Origin: Alphaproteobacteria bacterium
GTDB taxonomy: Bacteria > Pseudomonadota > Alphaproteobacteria > CAAGCB01 > CAG-977
Direction: 5' to 3'
Length of the DNA stretch: 40,468 nt
Assembly (NCBI GenBank): GCA_900768875.1
Contig: CAAGEP010000019.1
Coordinates: 1-40,468 of the forward strand
The translations under genes and the position numbers were made by a program. Shown in pieces: positions 1 through 7,833 of this stretch (within the stretch, counting starts at the first letter, position 1; every line of letters begins with the position of its first letter). Below the pieces are notes generated by a model that was given only the letters and a program-made list of their open reading frames with translations, ran no database searches and had not been told where the DNA came from.

Positions 1-1152
1 AACAGATGCGGCTGTGTCGCTCCTTTGGTTCCCGACGGCAAGGGCGGCTGTTATTGCAAAGAAAAGACCTGCAACGCGGGCAATTCGTTCAGCACATCGT
101 CCTGCGGATGCGTTCCGTGTACGGACAACGCGTCGTGCCGGTATCCGTGTCCGAACGGTCAGGAACCCGACGGCAAAGGCGGTTGCGTCGTGGTTGATGC
201 GTGTGCAAACATAACATGCCCGAACAACCAAACCTGCTCGAACGGCACTTGCATCTGTCCGTCAGACCGGCCGCATTGGGACGGATCATCGTGCCAGCCG
301 TGTTTGCAGGACAGCCATTGCGGCATAAACAAATACTGCTACGACAACGGCGCAGGAGCGCGTTCGTGCGATGACGACTGCTCGGTCGCCTGCCCTGTCG
401 ATTTCCGCGAAGGCGGCAAACTGCCCTACCTGCCCAGCGGAACGCCCCCCAGCGGCAAAACGATTAAATCCAGCGGCACCTGCAACGGCAGACCGTGTTG
501 GGGATATTTTGATGCCGGCTTAACGGGAACGAAAACGTGCGAAGAAATCAACAGTTCCTATATTTCCGGAGCAGGCAGCTGGATGTCCGCATGCGCCGCC
601 GGCGGCGGAACGCCCACCCAAATCGACGTCCCGACATCGAAAACGGGCAAGTGCTTTATCTGCAAAAAGACAACACCGGCAGCCAAAACCTGCTCTGACA
701 TCTCGTCAAGCTTCTTTACAAAAGGCAAAGGCAACTGCCCGTCCGGTAAAATCGAAATTGATACGGGAAAAAGCGGTGCTGACGGCAAGTGTTACACCTG
801 CGGTGCGGATTCGTGCGAAAACCACGGCCTGACGTCGGATCCGTCCAAGTCGCCTCAGCCGAACTTTGTCGCGACAACCATCAACGGCAAAAAGTGCTAT
901 GTGCTGACGGGTAGCGGAACTTCAAGCGGCGGAACTTCAAGCTCCTGCTCTAAAAAATGCAGTCCGTCGTCCGCGGGAACATACCGCGCGGGAAGCAAAG
1001 TTTGTTTCTTCGGGAATTCATTCTCTAGGAACGCTTGGACTGTTTCCGGCGGATGTTGCGACTATGTTTACTGTCAAACCATTCCCACGGGACACTATTG
1101 CAAGGTCGGTAGCGACGGAATTCTGGTCGGAGGAGTCTGCCCCGAGGAATGA
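1..1152 (+). CDS. Cysteine-rich, probably secreted repeat protein (5' end missing)
   Basis: The reading frame is open from base 1, so the true start lies upstream of the window; the TTG at 25 is only the first possible start codon inside it. The visible 383 residues hold 43 cysteines (about 11%), often as CxC or in short spacings. The phrase PDGKGGC occurs twice (VPDGKGGCYC and EPDGKGGC), which suggests small disulfide-bonded EGF-like modules. The second half is richer in Ser, Gly and Thr and is less regular. So many cysteines normally mean an extracytoplasmic protein, but the signal peptide would be outside the window. I do not recognise a named family. The gene ends at a strong bidirectional terminator. 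A gene tail at the other end of the window (40367-40468) has a similar cysteine style. Confidence 0.8.
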   Translation, partial: NRCGCVAPLVPDGKGGCYCKEKTCNAGNSFSTSSCGCVPCTDNASCRYPCPNGQEPDGKGGCVVVDACANITCPNNQTCSNGTCICPSDRPHWDGSSCQPCLQDSHCGINKYCYDNGAGARSCDDDCSVACPVDFREGGKLPYLPSGTPPSGKTIKSSGTCNGRPCWGYFDAGLTGTKTCEEINSSYISGAGSWMSACAAGGGTPTQIDVPTSKTGKCFICKKTTPAAKTCSDISSSFFTKGKGNCPSGKIEIDTGKSGADGKCYTCGADSCENHGLTSDPSKSPQPNFVATTINGKKCYVLTGSGTSSGGTSSSCSKKCSPSSAGTYRAGSKVCFFGNSFSRNAWTVSGGCCDYVYCQTIPTGHYCKVGSDGILVGGVCPEE

Positions 1153-1192
1153 TTTTACGTTTGTGAACCTTTCCGCTTAAAACGGAAAAAAC

Positions 1193-1231
1193 GGGGGGCG
1201 AGTCTGTTGGTCCGGACCCGCCCCCTTTCGT
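1193..1231. terminator. Bidirectional intrinsic terminator
   Basis: The arms GGGGGCG-A-GTC and GAC-C-CGCCCCC form a long GC-rich stem around a 10-base loop. On the plus strand it is followed by TTTCGTTT, and on the minus strand by CCGTTTTTTCC. It therefore serves both the cysteine-rich gene and the convergent cold-shock gene. A second small hairpin (TTTCCG/CGGAAA, 1170-1188) sits beside it. Confidence 0.8.
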
Positions 1232-1250
1232 TTGCGCCTATCGTCGGGCG

Positions 1251-1457
1251 TCAATGGATTTGCAGATTTTCGGCGCAGATTCTGCCGTCCTTGCCCGTCA
1301 TAAGATCGTATTCAACCGTTTGTCCGTCCTGCAATCCGCGCACGCCCGCTTTGTGAACTGCGGAAATGTGAACGAACACATCCTTGCCGCCGTCCGCAGG
1401 ACAAATAAAGCCGAATCCCTTGGAGTGATTGAACCATTTTACCGTACCCGTGTTCAT
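1251..1457 (-). CDS. Cold-shock domain protein (CspA family)
   Basis: This 68-residue OB-fold protein binds single-stranded nucleic acid and is expected to act as an RNA chaperone. Both RNA-binding motifs are visible: KGFGFI (RNP1) and DVFVHIS (RNP2), preceded by the usual TVKWFN start. The length matches the family (65-70 aa). An upstream in-frame ATG at 1478 would add seven residues, but those codons contain the ribosome-binding site AAGGAAAAG. I therefore start at the ATG ending at 1457. The gene is single, with its own promoter and a shared terminator. Which csp paralogue it is cannot be told from sequence. Confidence 0.95.
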   Translation of the reverse strand: MNTGTVKWFNHSKGFGFICPADGGKDVFVHISAVHKAGVRGLQDGQTVEYDLMTGKDGRICAENLQIH

Positions 1458-1495
1458 TTTTTCTTTTCCTTTTGTCAAACATTGAAAACGGCCTC

Positions 1496-1522
1496 AGTAT
1501 AGCAAACCCGTTTTGCGTCCAA
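1496..1522 (-). promoter_or_regulatory. Promoter of the cold-shock gene
   Basis: On the minus strand, TTGGAC (1517-1522) is followed after 15 bases by an extended -10, TGC-TATACT (1496-1501). The short spacer is offset by the TGn extension. Transcription would start about 30 bases before the chosen ATG. Confidence 0.55.
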
Positions 1523-1568
1523 CAGACGGACAAAAGCTTATATTCCTGCGATGTTTTTCACTTTTTCC

Positions 1569-1596
1569 TTTCAAATTTCGACAAAACGGGTATAAA
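1569..1596 (+). promoter_or_regulatory. Possible promoter of the TerB-like gene
   Basis: TATAAA (1591-1596) lies 16 bases after TTTCAA (1569-1574) and about 36 bases before the ATG at 1633. The -10 is good and the -35 is weak. Confidence 0.3.
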
Positions 1597-1632
1597 TAGC
1601 GTAACCGATGTTGTTCTGAAGGGAGAAACACC

Positions 1633-2100
1633 ATGATGGAATTTTTTGAAAACGTCGATTTGAAACAGCGTATCGCGTTTTTGGGAACAATCGCGCATCT
1701 GGCGCGCGTTGACGGCGATTTTGACGGCAATGAAAAACAGTTCTTTGTCGATCTGGCAAAGCTGTACAACCTGTCCAAAGACGACGCAAAAGAAGCCATC
1801 CGCCCCAGAACCGAGGAAGAAGCTTTGGCTTTGGTGAAAAACATCACCGATCCGGGATTTGCTTTGGTGTTAATCCGCGAAATGTTCTATCTGGGATACG
1901 AAGACGGCGATTTGTCCGATTCCGAAATCCTGTTTATCTCGAAAGTCGGCATGGCTTTGAACATTCCGTTGGAAAAAATGGAAAGAATCAGCAACTGGGT
2001 CATCCGCGGCATCGAATGGGAAGAAGAAGGCGCGGATATCTTTTCGGATTATCAGCATGACGATATGTCCGAAGAAGAATTGGACTCGTACGATTTTTAA
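1633..2100 (+). CDS. TerB-like tellurite-resistance-domain protein
   Basis: This is a 155-residue acidic, all-helical protein. The N-terminal part (LARVDGDFDGNEKQF followed by a helix and LSKDDAKEAI) resembles the TerB/DjlA-N helical fold, in which Asp/Glu-rich loops such as VDGDF and YEDGDLSDSE can bind metal ions. The C-terminus is a strongly acidic tail (EEEGAD, DDMSEEELDS). The ribosome-binding site GAAGGGAG precedes tandem ATG codons at 1633 and 1636. infA follows 22 bases downstream on the same strand, so the two are probably co-transcribed. No other ter genes are present, so this is an orphan TerB-fold protein. A role in tellurite resistance should not be assumed. Confidence 0.7.
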   Translation: MMEFFENVDLKQRIAFLGTIAHLARVDGDFDGNEKQFFVDLAKLYNLSKDDAKEAIRPRTEEEALALVKNITDPGFALVLIREMFYLGYEDGDLSDSEILFISKVGMALNIPLEKMERISNWVIRGIEWEEEGADIFSDYQHDDMSEEELDSYDF

Positions 2101-2122
2101 TTGCTTACAGTGAGGATTGTTA

Positions 2123-2368
2123 ATGGCAAAAGAAGAGTTATTGGAATTCAGCGGCGTCGTTGTCGAAAAACTGCCCAACGCCATGTTCCGCGTCAAATTG
2201 GAAAACGGACATGAAATTTTGGCGCACACCGCGGGAAAAATGCGCAAATTCCGCATCCGCGTCATGGTGGGCGACAAGGTCGACATCGAAATGACGCCTT
2301 ATGATTTGACCAAAGGCCGCATTACTTTCCGTCACAAAACGCCGACCGCGCCCGTCGCGCAAGCGTAA
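2123..2368 (+). CDS. infA: Translation initiation factor IF-1
   Basis: IF-1 is an S1/OB-fold protein that binds the 30S A site during initiation. The 81 residues carry hallmark IF-1 segments: MAKEE, LPNAMFRVKLENGH, GKMRKFRIRV, GDKV and TPYDLTKGRI. The conserved core is the usual 72 residues, and a short tail of about nine residues (TPTAPVAQA) is added. The ATG at 2123 follows GTGAGGAT. A TTG six bases earlier is in frame but lacks the family start MAKE. The gene ends just before a strong terminator. Confidence 0.97.
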   Translation: MAKEELLEFSGVVVEKLPNAMFRVKLENGHEILAHTAGKMRKFRIRVMVGDKVDIEMTPYDLTKGRITFRHKTPTAPVAQA

Positions 2369-2374
2369 ACGAAT

Positions 2375-2405
2375 TAAAAAAACCGCCCTTTCGGGCGGTT
2401 TTTCC
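2375..2405. terminator. Bidirectional terminator between infA and the His-rich gene
   Basis: CCGCCC-TTTC-GGGCGG is flanked by a run of A on the left and T on the right, so it works in both directions. It closes infA on the plus strand and the 5249-2406 operon on the minus strand. Confidence 0.9.
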
Positions 2406-2792
2406 TTAGTCGGGAATGTAATCGCGCAGAATCAGCGCCAAATTCAACAGCGTTTTTTTCTTTTTGACGGACATATCCTCCAGCGCTTCCGCCAGCAAAT
2501 CGTCGACATCGGTGTCTTTGTCAACGCCCAGCAGTTCGCCCAGTTCGTCACATTCGTTCATTTCCGTCTGCAGCAAAGAAAACGCGTCATCGGGAATTTC
2601 GTCATCCAGTCCGAACATCGCGCTGACCGAACGGTAGTCATCGGGATTCAGTTTGTGTTCTTCGTGTTCTTCGCATTCGCAGTGATCATGCCCGCACTTG
2701 CATTCGTGATCATGATCGTGATGATGACCGCATCCGCAATCGTGGTTACGGTCGTGATGACCGCAGCAGCAATGTTCGTGTTCGTTTTTCAT
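2406..2792 (-). CDS. Histidine/cysteine-rich small protein, possible metal binder
   Basis: This 128-residue protein has two parts. The first 47 residues contain 14 His and 9 Cys, mixed with Asp/Glu, in runs such as HCCCGHH, CGCGHHHDHDH and CKCGHDHCEC. The remaining 80 residues are acidic and probably helical, with no cysteine or histidine cluster. The His/Cys segment looks like a nickel, zinc or copper store or chaperone tail, as seen on HypB, SlyD or CobW-family proteins, but none of those domains is present. The ATG at 2792 has the ribosome-binding site AAAGGAT, which overlaps the rsmE stop codon. It is the last gene of the HD-GYP-rsmE operon. I do not recognise the family. Confidence 0.8.
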   Translation of the reverse strand: MKNEHEHCCCGHHDRNHDCGCGHHHDHDHECKCGHDHCECEEHEEHKLNPDDYRSVSAMFGLDDEIPDDAFSLLQTEMNECDELGELLGVDKDTDVDDLLAEALEDMSVKKKKTLLNLALILRDYIPD

Positions 2793-2804
2793 TTTTTCAT
2801 CCTT

Positions 2805-3509
2805 TTATCGACACATAAAAAGAGCTAAAGCGGCAATGGACGCCGTTTCCGCCCGTAAAATCCGTTCGCCCAAATCCAGCCCGACCGTGTTCGGCGTTTT
2901 GGCGATTAAAGCGCGCTCCGATTCGGAAAACCCGCCCTCGGGTCCCGTCAAAAAAGCCGCCCGTTCCACGCCCGCGAACACTTCGCCCGCGCGTTTGCCC
3001 CGCCCCGTTTCGTCCAAGTGGAACAGCACGGGGTCGCTTTCGCCCCACCCCGCCAGCACATCGCGCAAAGCGACGGGATTATCCACCGTCGGCACGTCCA
3101 AACGGCGGCATTGTTCGCACGCTTCGACGACGGTCGCTTTCAGCCGTTCGACATTGACGCGTTTCATCGCCGTATAGTCGGTGATGACGGGGACAAGGCG
3201 CGTTGCGCCCAGTTCGGTCGCTTTTTCGGCAACCAGTTCGGTGCAGTCGCGCTTCAAGGGGGAAAAGTACAGCCGCACGTCGCGCGCCGCGGGCTGTTCG
3301 CGCAAAGCTCTGCAAATCTGAATATCGCCGTTTTTTTTACCCAAAGCGGACAGAACAGCCGCGAATTCGCCGTTTTTGCCGTCAAAGACGTAAAGCTCCG
3401 CCCCGACATCCGCGCGCAAAACGTTTTTCAGGTAGTGGACTTGGTTTTCGGGCAAAGCGACGGTTTGCCCGACGCTTAAAGGGCTGTCGATGAACAGACG
3501 GATTTGCAT
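2805..3509 (-). CDS. rsmE: 16S rRNA (uracil1498-N3)-methyltransferase RsmE
   Basis: This 234-residue SPOUT-class methyltransferase methylates U1498 of 16S rRNA in the assembled small subunit using S-adenosylmethionine. The N-terminal PUA-like part contains HYLKNVLRADVG. The C-terminal trefoil knot carries the SAM-binding signatures LTGPEGGFSESE and LGERILRAETA. The length is normal (about 240). The ATG at 3509 directly abuts the stop codon of the upstream gene (3510-3512), so translation is probably coupled. Why it sits with a cyclic-dinucleotide-type hydrolase is unclear. Confidence 0.95.
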   Translation of the reverse strand: MQIRLFIDSPLSVGQTVALPENQVHYLKNVLRADVGAELYVFDGKNGEFAAVLSALGKKNGDIQICRALREQPAARDVRLYFSPLKRDCTELVAEKATELGATRLVPVITDYTAMKRVNVERLKATVVEACEQCRRLDVPTVDNPVALRDVLAGWGESDPVLFHLDETGRGKRAGEVFAGVERAAFLTGPEGGFSESERALIAKTPNTVGLDLGERILRAETASIAALALFMCR

Positions 3510-5249
3510 TTATTCTCCTGCCGAATGGACAATGAACGATTCCGCATCGAAATCGTCGATTTGTTCGGGCTTCATATATTCGGCGGCATATTCCTTATAC
3601 ACCCCCGATGTCAAGAACAAGTTGAACAAATCGGGGTCGATATGTCCGCTTTTTGCCATATCCGCCATAATCGCGACGATTTGGGACAGCGACTTAATCT
3701 TTTTATAGGGGCGGTCGGTGGACGACAAAGCCTCGAACACATCCGCCAGCCCCAGAATCCGCGCGGGAACGGACATCTGATTGCGCGTCAAATGGTTGGG
3801 GAAGCCCGTCCCGTCCATGTGTTCGTGGTGTCCGCCCGCGTATTCGACAACGTTTTTGATGTTCGGCGGGAACGGAATCGCTTTCAGCATTTCAATGGTC
3901 ATATCGATATGACTGTTGATTTTTTGAGCCTCCTCGGGCGTCAAAGTCCCGCGCACGACCGACAAGTTGTGAAACTCTCCGCGGTTGTAACCGCCGAAAA
4001 CGTGATCGGGGCGATCCTCCAGCAACGGTTCTTTCGGGTTGGTTTTGGGCGGCGGATTGGACTTCATGCGTTCCAGTTCGTCCCACGACAAGCCCAGAGT
4101 CTTGTCAAACCAGCGGTGATACGTGCGTTGCCCGATTTCGCGGATGCGGTCCACGTCGTCGTCGCTGAGCGGCGCGTACCCTACGTTTGAATTGGCAAGA
4201 AACGCGAAATCATCCTCCAGCTTTTTGACTTTGGCGTTGAATTCGTCGCGCAAAGTTTCGGCGGGAGCAACGTTCGCCAACCGTTTTTTCAAATAATCGA
4301 TATGCGCGTCGCGGCGCAAAATCTCGAATCTGGCGCGGATTTCGTGAATACGGTTGTTAATGGTTTCCAGCTTTGTCGCCTTGTCCAGCACATATTCGGG
4401 CGTGGTGACTTTGCCGCAGTCGTGCAGCCATGTCGCCAAATGGAAAGCATACCATTCGTCTTCGGACATCTCAAAGTCGGAAAACGCGCCGTCTTGATCC
4501 ATCACCGCCGCCAAAGCCAGCTTGCGCGCGATAATCGGAACGCGCTGACAATGCGCGCCCGTGTACGGCGATTTGTCGTCAATCGCGCGGGCGATGACTT
4601 CCAAAAACGCCTCCAGCACGTTTTTCTGCGCTTCAATCAGCTGCTGGTTGTCAATGGCGACCGCGGCGTTCGACGCCAGCGCTTCGACCAGCTTTTGCAC
4701 GGATTTGGAAAAGAATATCGTTTCCCCGTCCTTTGTGCGGGCGTTAATCAGCTGCAAAACGGCGACCACCTGCCCCGTGCGCGTTTTCAGCGGCACGGTC
4801 AAAAACGATTTCGACCGATAGCCCGACGATTTATCGAACTTCTGCGTTCCCGAAAAATCGAAATCCTCGGAATCGTAAGCGTCGGGAACATTGACGATTT
4901 GTTCGGTCAATGCGGCGTACGTCGCCACGTTTTTGGTGTTCGGTTCGCCCGTTTCGGGATCGTACAGATACAAAGGCGGAAACGGAATTTCCTTTTTTTC
5001 CGCCGTTCCGCCCATTTTGATTCCCAAAGCGTCATTGTGCAGAATGGAAAAAATCAGCTGATTGTTGGTCAAATCGGTCAGGTAAAGCGTTCCCGCTTCG
5101 GCGTTTGAAAATTCTTTGGCGGCGGTCAAAATGGTTTCCAGCAAAACGTCCATGTCTTGCTGAGCGGACAAATCGATACCGATTTGGAACAGCCTGTTCA
5201 GCTCTTCCGCCGAAAGCGTTACCGTTTCCTCTGCGCCCGTTTCAACCAT
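3510..5249 (-). CDS. GAF domain plus HD-GYP-type phosphohydrolase
   Basis: This is a 579-residue cytosolic sensor/hydrolase. A GAF domain covers roughly residues 20-205. An HD hydrolase domain follows, with the metal-binding LHDCGK near residue 277 and HHEHMDGTGFP near 475. HD-GYP proteins hydrolyse cyclic di-GMP, and the GAF domain would sense a small ligand. Two points are unusual. The GYP triplet reads GFP, and about 130 residues of mostly helical sequence separate the two halves of the HD domain. The start is the ATG at 5249, preceded by GAGGG; an in-frame TTG two codons earlier lacks support. The gene leads an operon with rsmE and the His-rich gene. Activity on c-di-GMP is plausible but unproven. 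Confidence 0.85.
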   Translation of the reverse strand: MVETGAEETVTLSAEELNRLFQIGIDLSAQQDMDVLLETILTAAKEFSNAEAGTLYLTDLTNNQLIFSILHNDALGIKMGGTAEKKEIPFPPLYLYDPETGEPNTKNVATYAALTEQIVNVPDAYDSEDFDFSGTQKFDKSSGYRSKSFLTVPLKTRTGQVVAVLQLINARTKDGETIFFSKSVQKLVEALASNAAVAIDNQQLIEAQKNVLEAFLEVIARAIDDKSPYTGAHCQRVPIIARKLALAAVMDQDGAFSDFEMSEDEWYAFHLATWLHDCGKVTTPEYVLDKATKLETINNRIHEIRARFEILRRDAHIDYLKKRLANVAPAETLRDEFNAKVKKLEDDFAFLANSNVGYAPLSDDDVDRIREIGQRTYHRWFDKTLGLSWDELERMKSNPPPKTNPKEPLLEDRPDHVFGGYNRGEFHNLSVVRGTLTPEEAQKINSHIDMTIEMLKAIPFPPNIKNVVEYAGGHHEHMDGTGFPNHLTRNQMSVPARILGLADVFEALSSTDRPYKKIKSLSQIVAIMADMAKSGHIDPDLFNLFLTSGVYKEYAAEYMKPEQIDDFDAESFIVHSAGE

Positions 5250-5272
5250 TGTCAAGCCCTCGTTTTCTTTTT

Positions 5273-5301
5273 ATTATAAAGGCTTACGGAACAGGAGTCA
5301 A
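5273..5301 (-). promoter_or_regulatory. Sigma-70-type promoter of the HD-GYP operon
   Basis: On the minus strand, TTGACT (5296-5301), a 17-base spacer and TATAAT (5273-5278) make a near-consensus promoter just upstream of the ATG at 5249. Confidence 0.75.
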
Positions 5302-5333
5302 ACCTTACGCCCCCGTTTAAAACCAAAAATTAA

Positions 5334-5362
5334 CTGAACCGAAAGCATTTCCGGTGTATAAT
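5334..5362 (+). promoter_or_regulatory. Promoter of the membrane-protein/pmbA operon
   Basis: CTGAAC (5334-5339), a 17-base spacer and a perfect TATAAT (5357-5362) lie 24 bases before the ATG at 5387. It diverges from the HD-GYP promoter. Confidence 0.55.
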
Positions 5363-5386
5363 TCGCAAAATAAAGGAGTTTTTTGT

Positions 5387-6133
5387 ATGGTTCTGTTTCC
5401 GAAAAGCGCACCCGCCCATTCCAAAGAATCCGATGACGAATCGGCGCCGAAGCCCGTTTTTTTGCCCGTATCCGTCCTGAGCCTGTTCGGAATTTGTCTG
5501 GCGGCGCTGCTGTGTTTCGCGTTTCAATGCGGTCGGTTCGTCGAACTGCGCGTTCCTTTGTTTCTGATGGAAATCCAATCGGGGCTGATTTTTTCGGCGG
5601 TGTGCTTTTTGTTTTTGGCGGCGATGATTGCCGTCATGGTGCAAAAAGCTTTTATCACGGGCAATTTCGAACGCACTCTTATCGGCAGAAGCCGCCTTGT
5701 CAGTTATTTCTTTTCAATTTTGACGACGCTGGCGTTCGCCGTGTACATGTGCGCCGTTGCCGTTTATTCGCTGAAATCGGGCATGTTCCTGCGCGAATCC
5801 CTGTTTATCGCCGTGCTGTACGTTTGCGTTTTGATTCCGCACTTCAAAGCGGGCAAAACGCCTTTGGCGCACACGTTCACGACGGCGGCGTTCATCGTCG
5901 TGTTGAACATCACCGCTTTTTACGGCGGATTGGCGACGGCTAAAATAGAGCGCAAACCCGCCATCGCGCTGAACGGCGAAACGTTCTTGCTGTGCGCGAC
6001 GCAAAACAACACTTACATTCTGTCGGGATTCGACCCGTACCGTCAAAAAAGCAACGGCAAAATCATGCTGCTGCCCAAGAACGCTCCCGCTTTGGAAAAT
6101 ATGGTTTTCACCCCTGTCGGACATTTGAAATGA
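5387..6133 (+). CDS. Multi-pass membrane protein of unknown function
   Basis: This 248-residue protein starts with a short polar N-terminus and has about five hydrophobic segments: VLSLFGICLAALLCFAF, IFSAVCFLFLAAMIAVMV, YFFSILTTLAFAVYMCAV, a segment around ESLFIAVLYVCVLIPHF, and AFIVVLNITAFYGGL. A soluble tail of about 60 residues follows. The ribosome-binding site AAAGGAG supports the ATG at 5387 over an in-frame ATG at 5354. The stop codon overlaps the pmbA start (ATGA), so the two are translationally coupled. I do not recognise the family, and no catalytic motif is visible. Confidence 0.75.
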   Translation: MVLFPKSAPAHSKESDDESAPKPVFLPVSVLSLFGICLAALLCFAFQCGRFVELRVPLFLMEIQSGLIFSAVCFLFLAAMIAVMVQKAFITGNFERTLIGRSRLVSYFFSILTTLAFAVYMCAVAVYSLKSGMFLRESLFIAVLYVCVLIPHFKAGKTPLAHTFTTAAFIVVLNITAFYGGLATAKIERKPAIALNGETFLLCATQNNTYILSGFDPYRQKSNGKIMLLPKNAPALENMVFTPVGHLK

Positions 6134-7470
6134 ACAAGACTTTATCCCCGTTTGACGCGGTATCCCTGCTGATTGACACTGCGAAAAAGTTCGGTGCGGA
6201 CGCGGCGGAATCGTTCGGCGTATCCGCTACGTCGGCAAGCGCGGACTGCCGTTTGCAAAAAACGGAATCACTGGAATACACACACACCGCCGCCGTGGAT
6301 TTACGCGTTTTTTCGGGCAAACGCCAAGCCGTCGTCGCGTCGTCCGTTTTGGATGAAAAGTCGCTGACCGACCTTGCAAAACGCGCGGTCGAAATGGCGA
6401 AAGCCGTTCCCGAAGACCCGTTTTGCGGGCTTGCCGATGCCGCGCAGCAGACAACACGCTTTCCCGATTTGGATTTGTACGACAGCACGGACGTTTCAAC
6501 CGAAACTTTGCTGGAAACCGCGCTGAAAGCCGAAGACGCCGCACTGAGCGTCAAAGGGGTGACGAACTCCGACGGCGCAGGGGCTTCGTTTGAAAAATCG
6601 GATGTCTTAATCGCGTCGACGACGGGCTTCACCCGCCGTTATCAGCGGTCGTCCTGCGCGTTTTCCGTTTCCGTCATCGCGGGAACGGATGCCAAGGAAA
6701 CCGATTACGACTATTCGTCCGCCGTTTATTACGCCGACCTTGAATCGCCCGAAAAAATCGGACGGCAAGCGGGCGAACGCGCGGTTAAACGGCTGGGCGC
6801 GCAAAAAATCGAATCGGGCGTAATGAACGTTGTGTTTGAACCGCGGCTGGCACGCGGCTTTGTCGGCGTTTTGGCGTCGGCTATCAACGGTTCGGCGATT
6901 GCGCGCGGCACGTCGTTTTTAAAAGATTCGCTTAACGACATCGTGCTGAATCCCGCCCTGTCTTTAATCGAAGATCCGTTCATCAAACGCGGCGCGGCGT
7001 CCCGCGCGTGCGATTCCGAAGGATTGCCCTGCGTCAAACGCGCGATTGTCGATAACGGGCGGCTGACGACATGGCTGTTGGATTTGCGTTCCGCGCGTCA
7101 GCTGGGACTGCCCCCCACGGGACACGGCGCGCGCGGATTGGGCGGCACGGCGCATCCCGCCCCGTCGAACTTGTTTTTAACGGGAGGAACCGTTGCCCCC
7201 GAAGAACTTTTTGCCGACATCAAGCGCGGTCTTTACATCACGCAGCTGTTCGGACAGGGCGTCAATATGATTACGGGCGATTACAGCCGCGGCGCGGCGG
7301 GATTCCTGATTGAAAACGGAAAAATCACAACCCCCGTTTCCGAAATCACCGTCGCGGGCAATCTGAAAGAAATGCTGAAAACAATGCAAGCCGCAAACGA
7401 CGTCGGCGACAGACACGCCGTCAACGCGCCGACCGTGCGGCTGAACGCGCTGTCAATCGCGGGGAAATAA
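6130..7470 (+). CDS. pmbA: TldE/PmbA-type metalloprotease subunit
   Basis: This 446-residue protein is the TldE/PmbA partner of the TldD/TldE peptidase, which degrades unfolded peptides and matures some modified peptides. The fold is supported by DLRVFSGKRQAVVASS near the N-terminus and by C-terminal motifs such as GHGARGLGG, QLFGQGVNMITGDYSRGA and the ending NDVGDRHAVNAPTVRL. The HExxxH zinc site found in TldD is absent, as expected for the TldE subunit. Length matches E. coli PmbA (about 450). tldD is not in the window. The ATG at 6130 overlaps the upstream stop codon. A longer in-frame opening upstream lies inside the previous gene and is not needed. Confidence 0.92.
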   Translation: MNKTLSPFDAVSLLIDTAKKFGADAAESFGVSATSASADCRLQKTESLEYTHTAAVDLRVFSGKRQAVVASSVLDEKSLTDLAKRAVEMAKAVPEDPFCGLADAAQQTTRFPDLDLYDSTDVSTETLLETALKAEDAALSVKGVTNSDGAGASFEKSDVLIASTTGFTRRYQRSSCAFSVSVIAGTDAKETDYDYSSAVYYADLESPEKIGRQAGERAVKRLGAQKIESGVMNVVFEPRLARGFVGVLASAINGSAIARGTSFLKDSLNDIVLNPALSLIEDPFIKRGAASRACDSEGLPCVKRAIVDNGRLTTWLLDLRSARQLGLPPTGHGARGLGGTAHPAPSNLFLTGGTVAPEELFADIKRGLYITQLFGQGVNMITGDYSRGAAGFLIENGKITTPVSEITVAGNLKEMLKTMQAANDVGDRHAVNAPTVRLNALSIAGK

Positions 7471-7473
7471 GCC

Positions 7474-7833
7474 ATGGACATCAACCCTTTCGTCGGATTG
7501 GAATTGTGGCGCAAAGCGACGCTGGAACTGGTTAGAAAAGACGCCGCTTCCGCAGATTTGTCCGCGCGTCAAACCGCCGTTTTGCTGAACGTCTATCTGA
7601 CGCCCGCACCGCACACCGTCCGCGCGCTGGCGGTTGATTTGAACATATCGAAGCCCGCGGTTACCCGCGCCGTCGACCGTCTGAGCGTCCTTGGGCTGAT
7701 TGAACGCAAACCCGACGAAACCGACCGCCGCAGCGTTTTGCTGGAACGCACCATGGCGGGCGCAAAGTACGTCACAGAGCTGGGCGACATTATCGCCAAA
7801 CAAGCTCTGGACGTTTGCAATCCGCTGTTTTAA
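7474..7833 (+). CDS. MarR-family transcriptional regulator
   Basis: This 119-residue winged-helix protein has a recognisable DNA-binding core: TVRALAVDLNISKPAVTRAVDRL (helix-turn-helix) followed by the wing LGLIERKPDETDRRSVLL. It is at the short end for MarR proteins (usually 140-150), and the N- and C-terminal dimerisation helices are trimmed. It starts three bases after pmbA, so it is the last gene of that operon. Its stop codon overlaps that of gltB by four bases in a tail-to-tail arrangement. Ligand and target are unknown. Confidence 0.85.
   Translation: MDINPFVGLELWRKATLELVRKDAASADLSARQTAVLLNVYLTPAPHTVRALAVDLNISKPAVTRAVDRLSVLGLIERKPDETDRRSVLLERTMAGAKYVTELGDIIAKQALDVCNPLF

Noticed and set aside
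1458..1478. Longer start for the cold-shock gene (ATG at 1478)
   Set aside because: The extra codons contain the ribosome-binding site for the internal ATG.
1633..2100. Tellurite resistance locus
   Set aside because: Only one TerB-fold protein, without other ter genes, next to infA.
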